Below are positions 1 to 8,073 of a DNA stretch of 43,710 nt, one piece after another. Position numbers and translations under genes: made by a program. The first letter of the stretch is position 1. Each line of letters opens with the position of its first letter. This DNA is from Chitinivibrionia bacterium (GTDB lineage Bacteria; Fibrobacterota; Chitinivibrionia; Chitinivibrionales; Chitinivibrionaceae): NCBI GenBank assembly GCA_009787445.1, contig WRFX01000005.1, positions 1-43,710 on the forward strand, in the 5' to 3' direction. A model generated the notes under the pieces. It saw only the letters and a list, made by a program, of their open reading frames with translations, was not told where the DNA came from and searched no databases.

Positions 1-241
1 GGGGGGTACCGTCTCCTCGTACCTTATTATTCATAAGAATAAAATATAATACGGTACGTACCAAAATAGCGAAATTATTTTGCATTCTTTTGATTTTGTT
101 TTTCATACAGTATTTCCTTTCATTCCGTTTTGCCGCGTTTTTGGCAAATTTGAGTTAGTTTTCGGGAGTAATATAATATTTGCAAGAAAGAGAAAGCGAG
201 AAAAATCGCGCAAACGTAAATTTTTCCTTGAAAATCTTTGA
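1..241. other. Non-coding left edge with GTACC-rich palindrome
   Basis: No convincing gene lies between the window start and the thiE stop. The first 62 bases hold several GTACC units and a perfect 10-bp palindrome at 53-62 (GGTACGTACC). The 12-mer at 48-59 is the reverse complement of 34199-34210, inside the nested inverted-repeat element. The remainder is AT-rich and holds nothing else I can identify. The run of six G at the very start could be a sequence or contig edge. Confidence 0.4.
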
Positions 242-898
242 CTATTTATCTGTTATGCGCGTCTCCAAATCGACAATATTTGCGGCTTTTTGTATTTTTT
301 TCAATATCTCACGCGGATTTTCGGCTTTGTTTAGCAATCTTACAACGCAAAAATTTTTTGCGCCCGCTCGCAAAACTTCTTTTATTCGCTCTAAATCTAT
401 TCCGCCTATGCAAACCGACGGTAGCGACGACGCGTCAATCATTTCTTTCATTTTTTCCAAGCCCAAAACGGGGTCGGGAATTTGTTTTGTCGGCGTCGGA
501 TAAACGGGACCGATTCCTATATAATCGATTTTTTCGTTTTGCGCGGCTTTGGTTTGGTTTATGTTGTGCGTGGATAATCCGATAATCGCGTTTTCGCCGA
601 GCATTTTTCTTGCAAAATCGCAATTTTCATCGTCTTGTCCCAAATGAACGCCGTCCGCGCCGCAGTCCTTTGCAATATCGCAAAAATCGTTCACGATAAA
701 AATAGTTTTGGAATTTTGCGTAATTTTGCGAATATTTTCGGCAGTTTTCAATATCTTAAATTTGTCGCTATCTTTCATTCGCAGTTGCAAAAACGCGACT
801 TCGTTTTCGACCAATAAATTCGCCAAATAATCGTAGCCGCAAATCGGGTCGGTTAAGATTGAATAAAAACCGAAATTATTTTTTATCGTTTTTTTCAT
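242..898 (-). CDS. thiE: Thiamine-phosphate synthase
   Basis: This enzyme joins the thiazole and pyrimidine phosphates to make thiamine monophosphate in the cytoplasm. The 218-residue protein has the usual family length and its TIM-barrel signatures in order: QLRMKD near 38-43, VND near 69-71, GVHLGQDD at 83-90, GLSTHN at 107-112, GIGPVYPTPTK at 128-138 and IGGI near 164. The family's usual QLREK motif is read here as QLRMKD, and VNDR as VNDF. The ATG overlaps the end of the upstream methyltransferase gene by 23 bp, so the two are probably co-transcribed, although their functions are unrelated. No other thi gene and no TPP riboswitch is visible in the window. Confidence 0.93.
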   Translation of the reverse strand: MKKTIKNNFGFYSILTDPICGYDYLANLLVENEVAFLQLRMKDSDKFKILKTAENIRKITQNSKTIFIVNDFCDIAKDCGADGVHLGQDDENCDFARKMLGENAIIGLSTHNINQTKAAQNEKIDYIGIGPVYPTPTKQIPDPVLGLEKMKEMIDASSLPSVCIGGIDLERIKEVLRAGAKNFCVVRLLNKAENPREILKKIQKAANIVDLETRITDK

Positions 899-2597
899 CG
901 CGAATTTCTACGTTAATGCTGTCCGTGCCGCTCATTCCGTTTTTATCCACCGCTTCTACGGCAACTGTGTATTTCCCCGTTTCAAACGCTTTCGTTTGTC
1001 TGCCCGCTTTATCTAAAATAACGTCCGCCTTAAATCCTTCGTCCGCTTTGTGATTGAAATCCCAAGAATAAAATTCAATGCCGTTTTCGCTTTCGCCGCA
1101 AGCGCGAAATTCATATTTGTTCATATCTATTTCGTCTGCGGACAGCGATACTTTCGGTTTTTCGCCGTAATACGGCATAATGTCGCTTACTTTTTTAAGT
1201 TCTACGATAATTCCGCTTTTATTTTTCAATCGCGCCGCTTCCGAAACGATTCCTTTCCCGAAAGAAAACGCGATAATGTAGCCGACCGGTTTTTTATCTT
1301 TTTTGTTTCTTTCAAACAAATCTTTGTCGCTTCGCTGAATTGCCGAAACGAATTTATCGACGACTTCGCGACCTATATTGTCGGAACGTTTGACTTGTAT
1401 TGGCGTGTTGTCTTTCATTTTTCCGTCTATCCCCAAATCGCTTCTTTGTTTTACGTTGGGTATTCCTCCGAATTGTTTAATTATTTCGGTTTCAAATGCG
1501 AAAGCGTCTTTGTTTCTTAATAAATCGTAATCGTATTTTCTCAATCTCAATTCGTATTCCGAAGGAACGTAAAATAAACTGTTTTTGCGGCTTTTCAATC
1601 GTAAATCGCTTACTTTTACCGCCGCTACCGACTGGTCTATTCCTATCCATCGTCTGCCTAATTTTTCCGCGACGGCGATTGTGGTTCCTCCGCCGACAAA
1701 CGGGTCAAGCACGATATCGCCTTCTTTGCTCGCCATTTTAATAATTCTTTCAAGCAGTTTTTCGGGCTTTTGCGTCGGATAACCGATTCGTTCGTTTGAA
1801 CCGAGAACGTTTTGTATGTCATACCACTGATTACCGACTAATCTGCCTTTTGACATATATTCGTACCTTTTTACGGAAGGTACTCCGTTTTTGCTGAAAA
1901 CAATAAAACCGTTATCGTTTAATAAATCCAACTTTTCCTGAACGGTTAAGTTTTTTATCGCCGCGCTTCCCGCAAGATTTTCTACGATAATATTCGGTAC
2001 CGCCCAGCTTCTTCCCTTATCGGTGGGATTTATACCGTTCCATTCCGAACCCGACTCGCCTTTTCTTGTATTGGGCGCGGTCAAATCGCCCAAAAAATAT
2101 TTTCCCTTTTCATCTTCTAAATTGTAATGATTATTGCTTTTATCAATCTCTACGTATATCGGCGTATAAGTAAATTTTTCCGATTTTGAATAATACCATA
2201 TCGTATCGGTAAGCACCGCCAATTTTTTTTTCGCGTCGTTATGTGCGTTATGTCTTTGCCAGATAATCTCGCCCCTAAAATTATTTCTGCCGAACAGTTT
2301 ATTCATTATATCTACTTTAATTTCCGCGTTGGCGTGCCAATCGCAATGCAAAAACATACTGCCCGTCGGTTTTAATATCCTGTACATTTGCTCCACTCGC
2401 TCTTTAAGCCAAGCGATATAATGCTCTATCCCTCCGCTCCATCTGTCCTGAAAACTGCGCACTTCGCCGTCGTCGCCCCAAATTACTTCGTAATTTCTAT
2501 TTGAGAAAAACGGAGGGTCAAGATATATTAAATCTACGCTTTCGCTTTCCATAGATTTCATTATTTCAAAATTATCGCCCAAAATCAGTTTATTCAT
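876..2597 (-). CDS. Beta-class DNA methyltransferase fused to Mrr/PD-(D/E)xK-like nuclease and PKD-like tail
   Basis: The N-terminal 340 residues form an N4-cytosine/N6-adenine DNA methyltransferase. The catalytic DPPF (27-30) comes before GYPTQKP (272-278) and the AdoMet motif DPFVGGGTT (298-306), which is the beta-group order. Residues about 365-470 look like an Mrr-type restriction domain: FETEIIKQFGG is followed by GIDG (389-392) and QVK (401-403), as in a PD-(D/E)xK core. Residues about 480-565 resemble a PKD/Ig-like beta-sandwich (YSWDF, then GKYTVAVEAVD), unusual on a DNA enzyme. No separate specificity subunit or endonuclease gene lies nearby, so this may be a one-polypeptide restriction-modification or methyl-directed enzyme. 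The ATG has GGAG upstream. The methyltransferase call is firm; the nuclease and tail calls rest on motif reading. Confidence 0.85.
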   Translation of the reverse strand: MNKLILGDNFEIMKSMESESVDLIYLDPPFFSNRNYEVIWGDDGEVRSFQDRWSGGIEHYIAWLKERVEQMYRILKPTGSMFLHCDWHANAEIKVDIMNKLFGRNNFRGEIIWQRHNAHNDAKKKLAVLTDTIWYYSKSEKFTYTPIYVEIDKSNNHYNLEDEKGKYFLGDLTAPNTRKGESGSEWNGINPTDKGRSWAVPNIIVENLAGSAAIKNLTVQEKLDLLNDNGFIVFSKNGVPSVKRYEYMSKGRLVGNQWYDIQNVLGSNERIGYPTQKPEKLLERIIKMASKEGDIVLDPFVGGGTTIAVAEKLGRRWIGIDQSVAAVKVSDLRLKSRKNSLFYVPSEYELRLRKYDYDLLRNKDAFAFETEIIKQFGGIPNVKQRSDLGIDGKMKDNTPIQVKRSDNIGREVVDKFVSAIQRSDKDLFERNKKDKKPVGYIIAFSFGKGIVSEAARLKNKSGIIVELKKVSDIMPYYGEKPKVSLSADEIDMNKYEFRACGESENGIEFYSWDFNHKADEGFKADVILDKAGRQTKAFETGKYTVAVEAVDKNGMSGTDSINVEIRDEKNDKK

Positions 2598-2646
2598 AAC
2601 AATCTCCGTTTTTTGCTTTTTTATTTGTTTTTATACCCGTAAAAAT

Positions 2647-2687
2647 AATATTTTCCCGTACATAAAATTTACAAACGGGAAAATATT
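2647..2687. promoter_or_regulatory. 13-bp perfect inverted repeat enclosing the folC ribosome binding site
   Basis: The arms at 2647-2659 and 2675-2687 are exact reverse complements separated by 15 bases. The right arm ends one base before the folC ATG and contains its only Shine-Dalgarno-like GGGA (2677-2680), 8 nt from the start. In the RNA this hairpin would sequester the ribosome binding site. As DNA it lies between two divergent genes and could equally be an operator. No T-run follows on either strand, so it does not look like an ordinary terminator. Confidence 0.6.
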
Positions 2688-2688
2688 T

Positions 2689-3912
2689 ATGATAAACGCA
2701 GACAAATTATACGAAATACGACAACATTTATTCGCAAGAAATCGCGGCGAAATAAATCCGGGACTTGAAAGAATAAACGCGGCGGCAAAAGAATTAAAAA
2801 ATCCGCAAAATTCGTATAAAATAGTGCACGTCGCGGGAACAAACGGCAAAGGTTCCACCGCTTCAATGATAGCGCAAGGACTTGAAATAACAGGCGAAAA
2901 AGTAGGACTTTTCACTTCGCCGCATATTTTATCTTTCGGCGAAAGATTTCGCATAAACGGCAAAATTGTTTCGTCCGATAAATGGCTCGACGTTTATAAC
3001 GATTTCAAAAACTTATGCGACAAACATAACCTTACGTTTTTTGAAATATGCGCGCTTATCGCTTTTGAACTTTTTCGCCGCGAAGAATGTACTTGGGTCG
3101 TTTTGGAAACGGGAATGGGCGGACGTTTAGACGCGACAAATATTTGTATTCCGCAAATAAGCGTAATAACTTCGATAGGAATTGACCACACGGACTATTT
3201 GGGAAATACTTTGGAAAAAATAGCAAACGAAAAATTAGGAATCGTAAAACGCGGCGTTGATTTGGTAATAAGCGGCGCAAATTGCGAAAACGTAATAAAT
3301 TTAGCGAAAAATTATTGCTTAAAAAATCAGGCGAATTGCACTGTTTCGGATTTGTCGCGAATAAACGATTTTTCCGATTATAAATTTGCGATGAACGGCG
3401 ATTTTCAAAAAACCAACTTTATTCTCGCGCTTACGGCAATGGAAATATTGGGTTTCGGCAAAAACGAAAAAGTTATCGAAGCGATGACAAAAACGAACGT
3501 CGCGGCAAGAATGCAAATGCAAAAAATCGCGCAAAAAATCGTTATTTTCGACGTCGCGCACAATCCGCAAGCAATGCAAAAATTAGCGGAATCGGTCGCA
3601 AAAGAAAATCTAAAAAAACCGCTCTCGTTAATTTTCGGAATGATGAACGACAAAGATACGAAAGAATCGCAGAAATTCGTATCAAATATCGCCGAAAATA
3701 TTTTTTGCTTTACTCCCGCGACAAAACGCGCGCAGTTAGCGGATTATATAGCGTATGATTTTCGAGAATTGAACGCGAAAAACGTTTTTGTTTGCAAAAC
3801 GGCGAAAGAAGCGCTTGAAAAAGCGCTTTCCGCAGGAGAAACGGTTTTGGTTTGCGGCTCTTTTTTCGTCGTTTCGGAGGTTATGGCGGCGGCAAATTTA
3901 GAGGTTTTGTAA
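2689..3912 (+). CDS. folC: Bifunctional folylpolyglutamate/dihydrofolate synthase
   Basis: This is an ATP-dependent Mur-ligase-family enzyme that adds glutamate to dihydropteroate and folates in the cytoplasm. The 407-residue length fits FolC. Visible signatures are the P-loop GTNGKGST (50-57), TSPH (76-79), ETGMGGRLDATN (140-151), SIGIDHTDYLG (162-172) and a C-terminal FDVAHNPQA ligase motif. The gene stands alone, divergent from the methyltransferase and followed by a 99-bp gap before hpf. Its ribosome binding site lies inside a 13-bp inverted repeat, suggesting translational or operator control. Whether it performs both the DHFS and FPGS reactions cannot be read from sequence. Confidence 0.95.
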   Translation: MINADKLYEIRQHLFARNRGEINPGLERINAAAKELKNPQNSYKIVHVAGTNGKGSTASMIAQGLEITGEKVGLFTSPHILSFGERFRINGKIVSSDKWLDVYNDFKNLCDKHNLTFFEICALIAFELFRREECTWVVLETGMGGRLDATNICIPQISVITSIGIDHTDYLGNTLEKIANEKLGIVKRGVDLVISGANCENVINLAKNYCLKNQANCTVSDLSRINDFSDYKFAMNGDFQKTNFILALTAMEILGFGKNEKVIEAMTKTNVAARMQMQKIAQKIVIFDVAHNPQAMQKLAESVAKENLKKPLSLIFGMMNDKDTKESQKFVSNIAENIFCFTPATKRAQLADYIAYDFRELNAKNVFVCKTAKEALEKALSAGETVLVCGSFFVVSEVMAAANLEVL

Positions 3913-4011
3913 ATAATTTTTATGAAAAATGCATAATTTTATGAAAAAATGCAATTTCCATCGCTTAATTATATTATTTTTATACGCAACAACAATTATT
4001 AGGAGGAATAT

Positions 4012-4353
4012 GTGAACGTTCAAATTACGGCGAGGCACGACAGAAAAGTTTCCGAAGAAACTCGTAACTTTATCGAGTCGGAAATAGAGGACTTGACAAA
4101 GTTTTATGACAAAATTACTTCCGCGCAGGTAGTTTTGGACAAACAGGACCACAAAGACAACAGCGACGATATTGTAAAAATCGTCCTGAATATAAACGGC
4201 GGACAAGTGGTGGGTACATCGGTCGCGGAAAATATGAGAAAGGCGTTTGACGACGCGGAACAAAAAGTCGTTGAGCAATTAAAAAAGCAAAACGATATAA
4301 AAAAATCTCATAATTCAAAACCGATAGGCGAAATAACGGGGGATATGAACTAA
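4012..4353 (+). CDS. hpf: Short ribosome hibernation promoting factor
   Basis: This 113-residue protein matches the short HPF/YfiA family, which binds the 30S decoding region and silences ribosomes in stationary phase. The N-terminal QITARHDRKVSEETRNFIE and the later LNINGGQVVG and AFDDAEQKVVEQLKK segments follow the family beta-alpha-beta-beta-beta-alpha pattern. The C-terminal dimerisation domain of long HPF is absent. The start is GTG with AGGAGG 5 nt upstream; an ATG two bases earlier is followed at once by a stop overlap and is out of frame. It leads a probable three-gene unit with the MCE gene and HPr, reminiscent of hpf-pts clusters in proteobacteria. Confidence 0.9.
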   Translation: MNVQITARHDRKVSEETRNFIESEIEDLTKFYDKITSAQVVLDKQDHKDNSDDIVKIVLNINGGQVVGTSVAENMRKAFDDAEQKVVEQLKKQNDIKKSHNSKPIGEITGDMN

Positions 4354-4375
4354 AAAAATCGTTTAAGGAGAATAT

Positions 4376-5338
4376 TTGAAGAAAAAGCGTTCTGATTTAC
4401 TTGTGGGAATCGTAATACTTGCGGCTTTGGTATTACTGATAGCAGGAATAATGTGGCTTAAAGCGTTTAGCATCACTCAAAAAATGGTGACTTATACTGC
4501 TGTTTTCTCAAATATCGGCGGATTGCAAGTCGGCGACCCCGTTGCCGTGAACGGTCTCAAAAAAGGTTCGGTTTCGGGAATTGAACTTTACGGCTCGTTA
4601 GTCGCGGTTCATTTTAAACTCGACAGCGAAGTGCCTTTCACGGATTCTGCGATTGTCGCGGTAAAAAACGTCGGACTTATGGGCGAGCGCAAAGTAGAAA
4701 TTTCTCTTTCAGACAAAGGAAAACGCTGGGAGCCAAATTACGGCAAAAGAGTTCGTCAGTACATAAAAGGAAATTTTGACAGCGGAATTGCCGAAGCCAT
4801 CGGAATGCTCGGCGATTTTATGGCAGACGCGTCCGCGCTTGTGGATTCCGTGTCCGTTCTTTTGGACGCGACGCTGAATAGTCCCGAATTTAAGGATTTT
4901 TACGACAGAACCGTCGTGCGTTTAGATACGATTGTAGAAGTCGTGGACAGATTACTGAAAAACAACGACGAAAAAGTAGACCAAATAGTCGGCAGTTTGA
5001 AAACGACGACAAAAAATCTTGACGCTATCGTCGTTCAAAATAAATCGGGAATAAACAATATTGTCGGAAACGCCGATTCTCTCACAAACCGAGCGGCGGA
5101 TTTAATGCTCGATTTGGATTCTCTGCTCGCGGACTTAAAAAGCATAACCTCAAAAATCGACGCGGGAAGCGGTTCCGTAGGGCAGTTGATTAACGATTCC
5201 ACCACGGTAGACGAACTTATGGCTACGGTCGCAAAACTCGACACTTTGCTTAACGAAGTGCGCGACGACGGTTTGCGACTTCGCGTTAAACTCGGTTTTG
5301 GCGAGAAGAAAAAGAAAAAGACGGAGAATAAAAAATGA
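4376..5338 (+). CDS. MlaD/MCE-family lipid-transport protein
   Basis: One transmembrane helix at about 9-29 anchors the protein in the inner membrane. It is followed by an MCE domain (about 38-115: VFSNIGGLQVGDPVAVNGLKKG, then KNVGLMGERKVEIS). The remaining 200 residues are helical and likely coiled, as in MlaD relatives that form hexameric rings carrying phospholipids between membranes. Length is 320 residues. The start is TTG with AAGGAG 5 nt upstream. The MlaE permease, MlaF ATPase and MlaC are not in this window. The stop overlaps the HPr start by 4 bp, so translation is likely coupled. Substrate is not known from sequence. Confidence 0.88.
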   Translation: MKKKRSDLLVGIVILAALVLLIAGIMWLKAFSITQKMVTYTAVFSNIGGLQVGDPVAVNGLKKGSVSGIELYGSLVAVHFKLDSEVPFTDSAIVAVKNVGLMGERKVEISLSDKGKRWEPNYGKRVRQYIKGNFDSGIAEAIGMLGDFMADASALVDSVSVLLDATLNSPEFKDFYDRTVVRLDTIVEVVDRLLKNNDEKVDQIVGSLKTTTKNLDAIVVQNKSGINNIVGNADSLTNRAADLMLDLDSLLADLKSITSKIDAGSGSVGQLINDSTTVDELMATVAKLDTLLNEVRDDGLRLRVKLGFGEKKKKKTENKK

Positions 5339-5607
5339 TTGAAGCGAAACTTTTGGTCGAAAACTTAAACGGGATTCACGCCCGACCCTCTGCCGAAATA
5401 GTTAAAACGGCGGGCAATTATCCGTCTTGCAACGTTACGTTTAAGACAAAAAACGGCGAAGCGGACGCAAAAAGCATTATGAGTATTCTTATGTTGCGAA
5501 TTTTACACGGAATGGAAATTACCGTTATCGCCGACGGTCAAGGCGAAGACAACGTTATTGTCGATATGGAAAATTTGTTCAAAAACAAATTCGGATTTGA
5601 GGAATAA
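5335..5607 (+). CDS. ptsH: Phosphocarrier protein HPr
   Basis: This is a 90-residue HPr-fold protein of the phosphotransferase system. The phosphorylatable histidine is H15 in GIHARPSA. The regulatory serine region is present as KSIMSIL, with S47 equivalent to Ser46 of classical HPr, so it could be an HprK target. It starts within the MCE stop codon (ATGA overlap). No enzyme I, EIIA or HprK gene lies in the window, so it could be NPr-like and regulatory rather than part of a sugar PTS. The symbol is given for family membership; ptsO would be the alternative. Confidence 0.9.
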   Translation: MIEAKLLVENLNGIHARPSAEIVKTAGNYPSCNVTFKTKNGEADAKSIMSILMLRILHGMEITVIADGQGEDNVIVDMENLFKNKFGFEE

Positions 5608-5620
5608 ATTATATAAAATA

Positions 5621-7219
5621 TTATTCTCGGCAAATTACCGTATCTTTTTCAAATTCCGTCGATTTTTGCGGATAATCGGTCGTAAAATGCAAGCCGCGAC
5701 TTTCTTTTCTTAAAATGGCGCAGCGCGTAACAAGTTCGGCGACGCAGGCGATATTTCTTAATTCCAAAACGGGCGTGCAAACTTTTGTTTTTTTGTAAAA
5801 TTCTTCAATTTCTTCTCTTATAAGGCATATTCTTTTTAACGCTCTTTGCAGACGAACGTTATTTCGCACGATTCCTACGTAATCCCACATAATTTTTTGA
5901 ATTTCATAGAGATTGTGCGATACCAAAACCCACTCGTCGGCAAATTCCGTGCCGCTGTCGTCCCATTCTTTTATAACGTTTTTGTCTATTATTTGCGCGC
6001 TTTTATTTGAAGAAATTTGAACTATCGCGTCTTTGGCGAAAACCATCGCCTCCAAAAGCGAATTTGACGCCAAACGATTTGCGCCGTGAACTCCCGAACA
6101 ACTCGATTCGCCGATTGCGTAAAGATTTTTTATGTTCGTTTCGCCGCAAACGTTTACTTTAATTCCTCCGCAACAATAATGAAAAGCGGGGACAACGGGA
6201 ATCGTTTCTTTTGTTATGTCTATTCCAAATTTAAGGCATTGCGCGTAAATCAGCGGAAAATTTTCTATTAAATCCGAAGAGTGAGCGTGTCGAATATCCA
6301 AAAATACGCAATTTTCGCCGCTTATTTTCATTTCTTTGTCTATTGCCCGCGCAACAATGTCTCGCGGCGCAAGCGATTGCATTTCGTGATATTTTTGCAT
6401 AAATTCGTCGCCGTTTCTGTCTTTTAGAACTGCGCCGTAACCGCGCAACGCTTCCGAAATTAAAAACGATTCCGCTTTCGGATGATAAAGCGTCGTCGGA
6501 TGAAATTGTATAAATTCCAAATTTGCAATTTTCGCGCCCGCTCGCCAAGCCGCCGCAATTCCGTCTCCCGTCGCGGATTTCGGATTTGTCGAGTGGAGAT
6601 AAACTTCGCCGATTCCGCCTGTTGCGATTATGGTAGATTTTGCGCGAATTGCGATGATTTTTCCCGCTTTTCTATCTAAAACATACGCGCCGAAACATCC
6701 TTTTTTCGTCGGATTTATTAAATGATGTTCGGTAATAAGTTCAATTAGAGTGCGATATTCCAAAAGCGTAATTTTTTCATTGGATTTCGCGGCGTTTATA
6801 AGCGTTTTTTCTATTTCCAATCCCGTTTGGTCTTTGGCGTGGACTATTCTTCGGGCGTGATGTCCGCCTTCGCGACCCAAATCCAAATTTTCCCAAGCGT
6901 CGGAAAGCGGCGATTTTGAAAAATTTGCGCCGAGTTTTACTATTTCCTTAATTCTTTCGGGACCTTTTTTCACTAAAATTTCAACGGCTTCCTTTTTGCA
7001 AAGTCCCGCGCCAGTGTCGAGCGTGTCGTAAATATGACTTTGCGGCGTGTCGTGTGGCGAAAGAGTAGCCGCAACTCCGCCTTGCGCGTGTCGCGTGTTG
7101 CAGTCAAAAGCGTCGTTTTTGCAAATTACAACGCTAAAAATTCCCTTTTTCGCCGCTTCAATGGCAGCCGATAATCCCGCTATGCCGCAGCCGATTATCA
7201 ATAAATCCGTGTTATACAA
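5621..7219 (-). CDS. nadB: L-aspartate oxidase
   Basis: NadB is the FAD enzyme that oxidises L-aspartate to iminoaspartate, the first step of de novo NAD synthesis. The 532-residue protein starts with the dinucleotide-binding motif GCGIAGLSAA (10-19). It carries the NadB/SdhA-type segments RHAQGGVAA, EGGHHARRIVHA, EFIQFHPTT, AYHYCCGG-like (FHYCCGGI) and GANRLASNSLLE. The last of these and the active-site Arg/His set argue for aspartate oxidase rather than succinate dehydrogenase. The C-terminal helical domain is present. It converges on HPr with a 13-bp gap. nadA and nadC are not in the window. Confidence 0.94.
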   Translation of the reverse strand: MYNTDLLIIGCGIAGLSAAIEAAKKGIFSVVICKNDAFDCNTRHAQGGVAATLSPHDTPQSHIYDTLDTGAGLCKKEAVEILVKKGPERIKEIVKLGANFSKSPLSDAWENLDLGREGGHHARRIVHAKDQTGLEIEKTLINAAKSNEKITLLEYRTLIELITEHHLINPTKKGCFGAYVLDRKAGKIIAIRAKSTIIATGGIGEVYLHSTNPKSATGDGIAAAWRAGAKIANLEFIQFHPTTLYHPKAESFLISEALRGYGAVLKDRNGDEFMQKYHEMQSLAPRDIVARAIDKEMKISGENCVFLDIRHAHSSDLIENFPLIYAQCLKFGIDITKETIPVVPAFHYCCGGIKVNVCGETNIKNLYAIGESSCSGVHGANRLASNSLLEAMVFAKDAIVQISSNKSAQIIDKNVIKEWDDSGTEFADEWVLVSHNLYEIQKIMWDYVGIVRNNVRLQRALKRICLIREEIEEFYKKTKVCTPVLELRNIACVAELVTRCAILRKESRGLHFTTDYPQKSTEFEKDTVICRE

Positions 7220-7284
7220 AAAAAACTCTCCTGTTTTTTATTTTCGACGAAATAGTATTTATTAGTAGTTGGCGAATATTAAAC

Positions 7285-7710
7285 TTATTTAATATCGTTT
7301 CTGTAATATTGCAGAAAATCACTCGGAGAAACCGCTTTAACAGTCGAATAAACAAAATCTTTTGCGTTTCTCGTTACAATAAAATCCGCTTTTTCCCGAA
7401 CTGCCACAGCGCAAACTACCGCGTCTTCAAAATCCGAAAAACCAAGTTTAAGCGCGGAATATATGTCTTGCGCTTTGGTATCTACCGCATAAAGAATATT
7501 TAATAAATCAGAAACCGCTTTTTGTGATTTATCAAAATCGGAAAAAAATTTTTTTGCCAAATAATATATATCCGTAATTGAACTTGCGGAAACAATTCCC
7601 GTAATTTCTTTTTTTGCCGCCATATAAAATATTTCACGGGAATCATTGTAAAACGGTTGCCTTTTTGCAATGAAATCGACAATAATATTTGTATCAAATA
7701 AAATTTTCAT
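7285..7710 (-). CDS. PIN-domain (VapC-like) toxin
   Basis: This 141-residue PIN-domain protein is probably the RNase toxin of a type II toxin-antitoxin pair. The acidic active-site set is visible: D6 in FDTN, D47 in ITDIYYLAK, D96 in DFEDAV and D109/D118 around DFIVTRNAKDF. Its ATG overlaps the stop of the upstream antitoxin-like gene by 4 bp (ATGA), the usual antitoxin-first order. Target RNA cannot be inferred. The family name VapC is used loosely; the partner is not a clear VapB. Confidence 0.85.
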   Translation of the reverse strand: MKILFDTNIIVDFIAKRQPFYNDSREIFYMAAKKEITGIVSASSITDIYYLAKKFFSDFDKSQKAVSDLLNILYAVDTKAQDIYSALKLGFSDFEDAVVCAVAVREKADFIVTRNAKDFVYSTVKAVSPSDFLQYYRNDIK

Positions 7711-7964
7711 TGTCTCGACAATCTTTCTTCACGTAATTTATCAAAATCAACATCGCGGTTTTCAAGCATTCCGTCTAAACGATTAAACGCGCTAATTCGT
7801 TTTTGAATATCAAATTTGTCTTCCGTTTTTGCCGTAACGGAAACGTTGGCATTTAACAAAATTACCCGCGATAAAGACGACAAATATCCGCGATATTCTA
7901 TTGGAATGCTGATTTTCCAATCATCGTCGATTTTTGCCTCAAATTCAACGGCGTTCGTTATCAT
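7707..7964 (-). CDS. Probable antitoxin paired with the PIN toxin
   Basis: This small acidic 85-residue protein lies directly upstream of, and overlaps, the PIN toxin. The first half (AKIDDDWKISIPIEYRG) resembles an AbrB/SpoVT-like swapped-hairpin DNA-binding domain. The C-terminal part (ISAFNRLDGMLENRDVDFDKLREERL) looks like the toxin-wrapping helix of many antitoxins. I place the start at the ATG at 7964, which has AAAGGA about 7 nt upstream, rather than at an in-frame TTG six codons earlier. Function is inferred mainly from position and shape; the fold assignment is tentative. Confidence 0.7.
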   Translation of the reverse strand: MITNAVEFEAKIDDDWKISIPIEYRGYLSSLSRVILLNANVSVTAKTEDKFDIQKRISAFNRLDGMLENRDVDFDKLREERLSRQ

Positions 7965-8073
7965 TTTTGTTTCCTTTCTCAATTTTTAGAGTACAAAATA
8001 TTATTCGCCGCAAAACAAAAAGCGGTAAATAATTTAGCAAATACTGTTTTTGTCGCTACAAAAATACTATTCG

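Noticed and set aside
150-177. TTGAGT-N16-TATAAT promoter-like sequence on the plus strand
   Set aside because: No plus-strand gene follows; the frame starting at 180 is antisense to thiE. In AT-rich DNA such matches are common.
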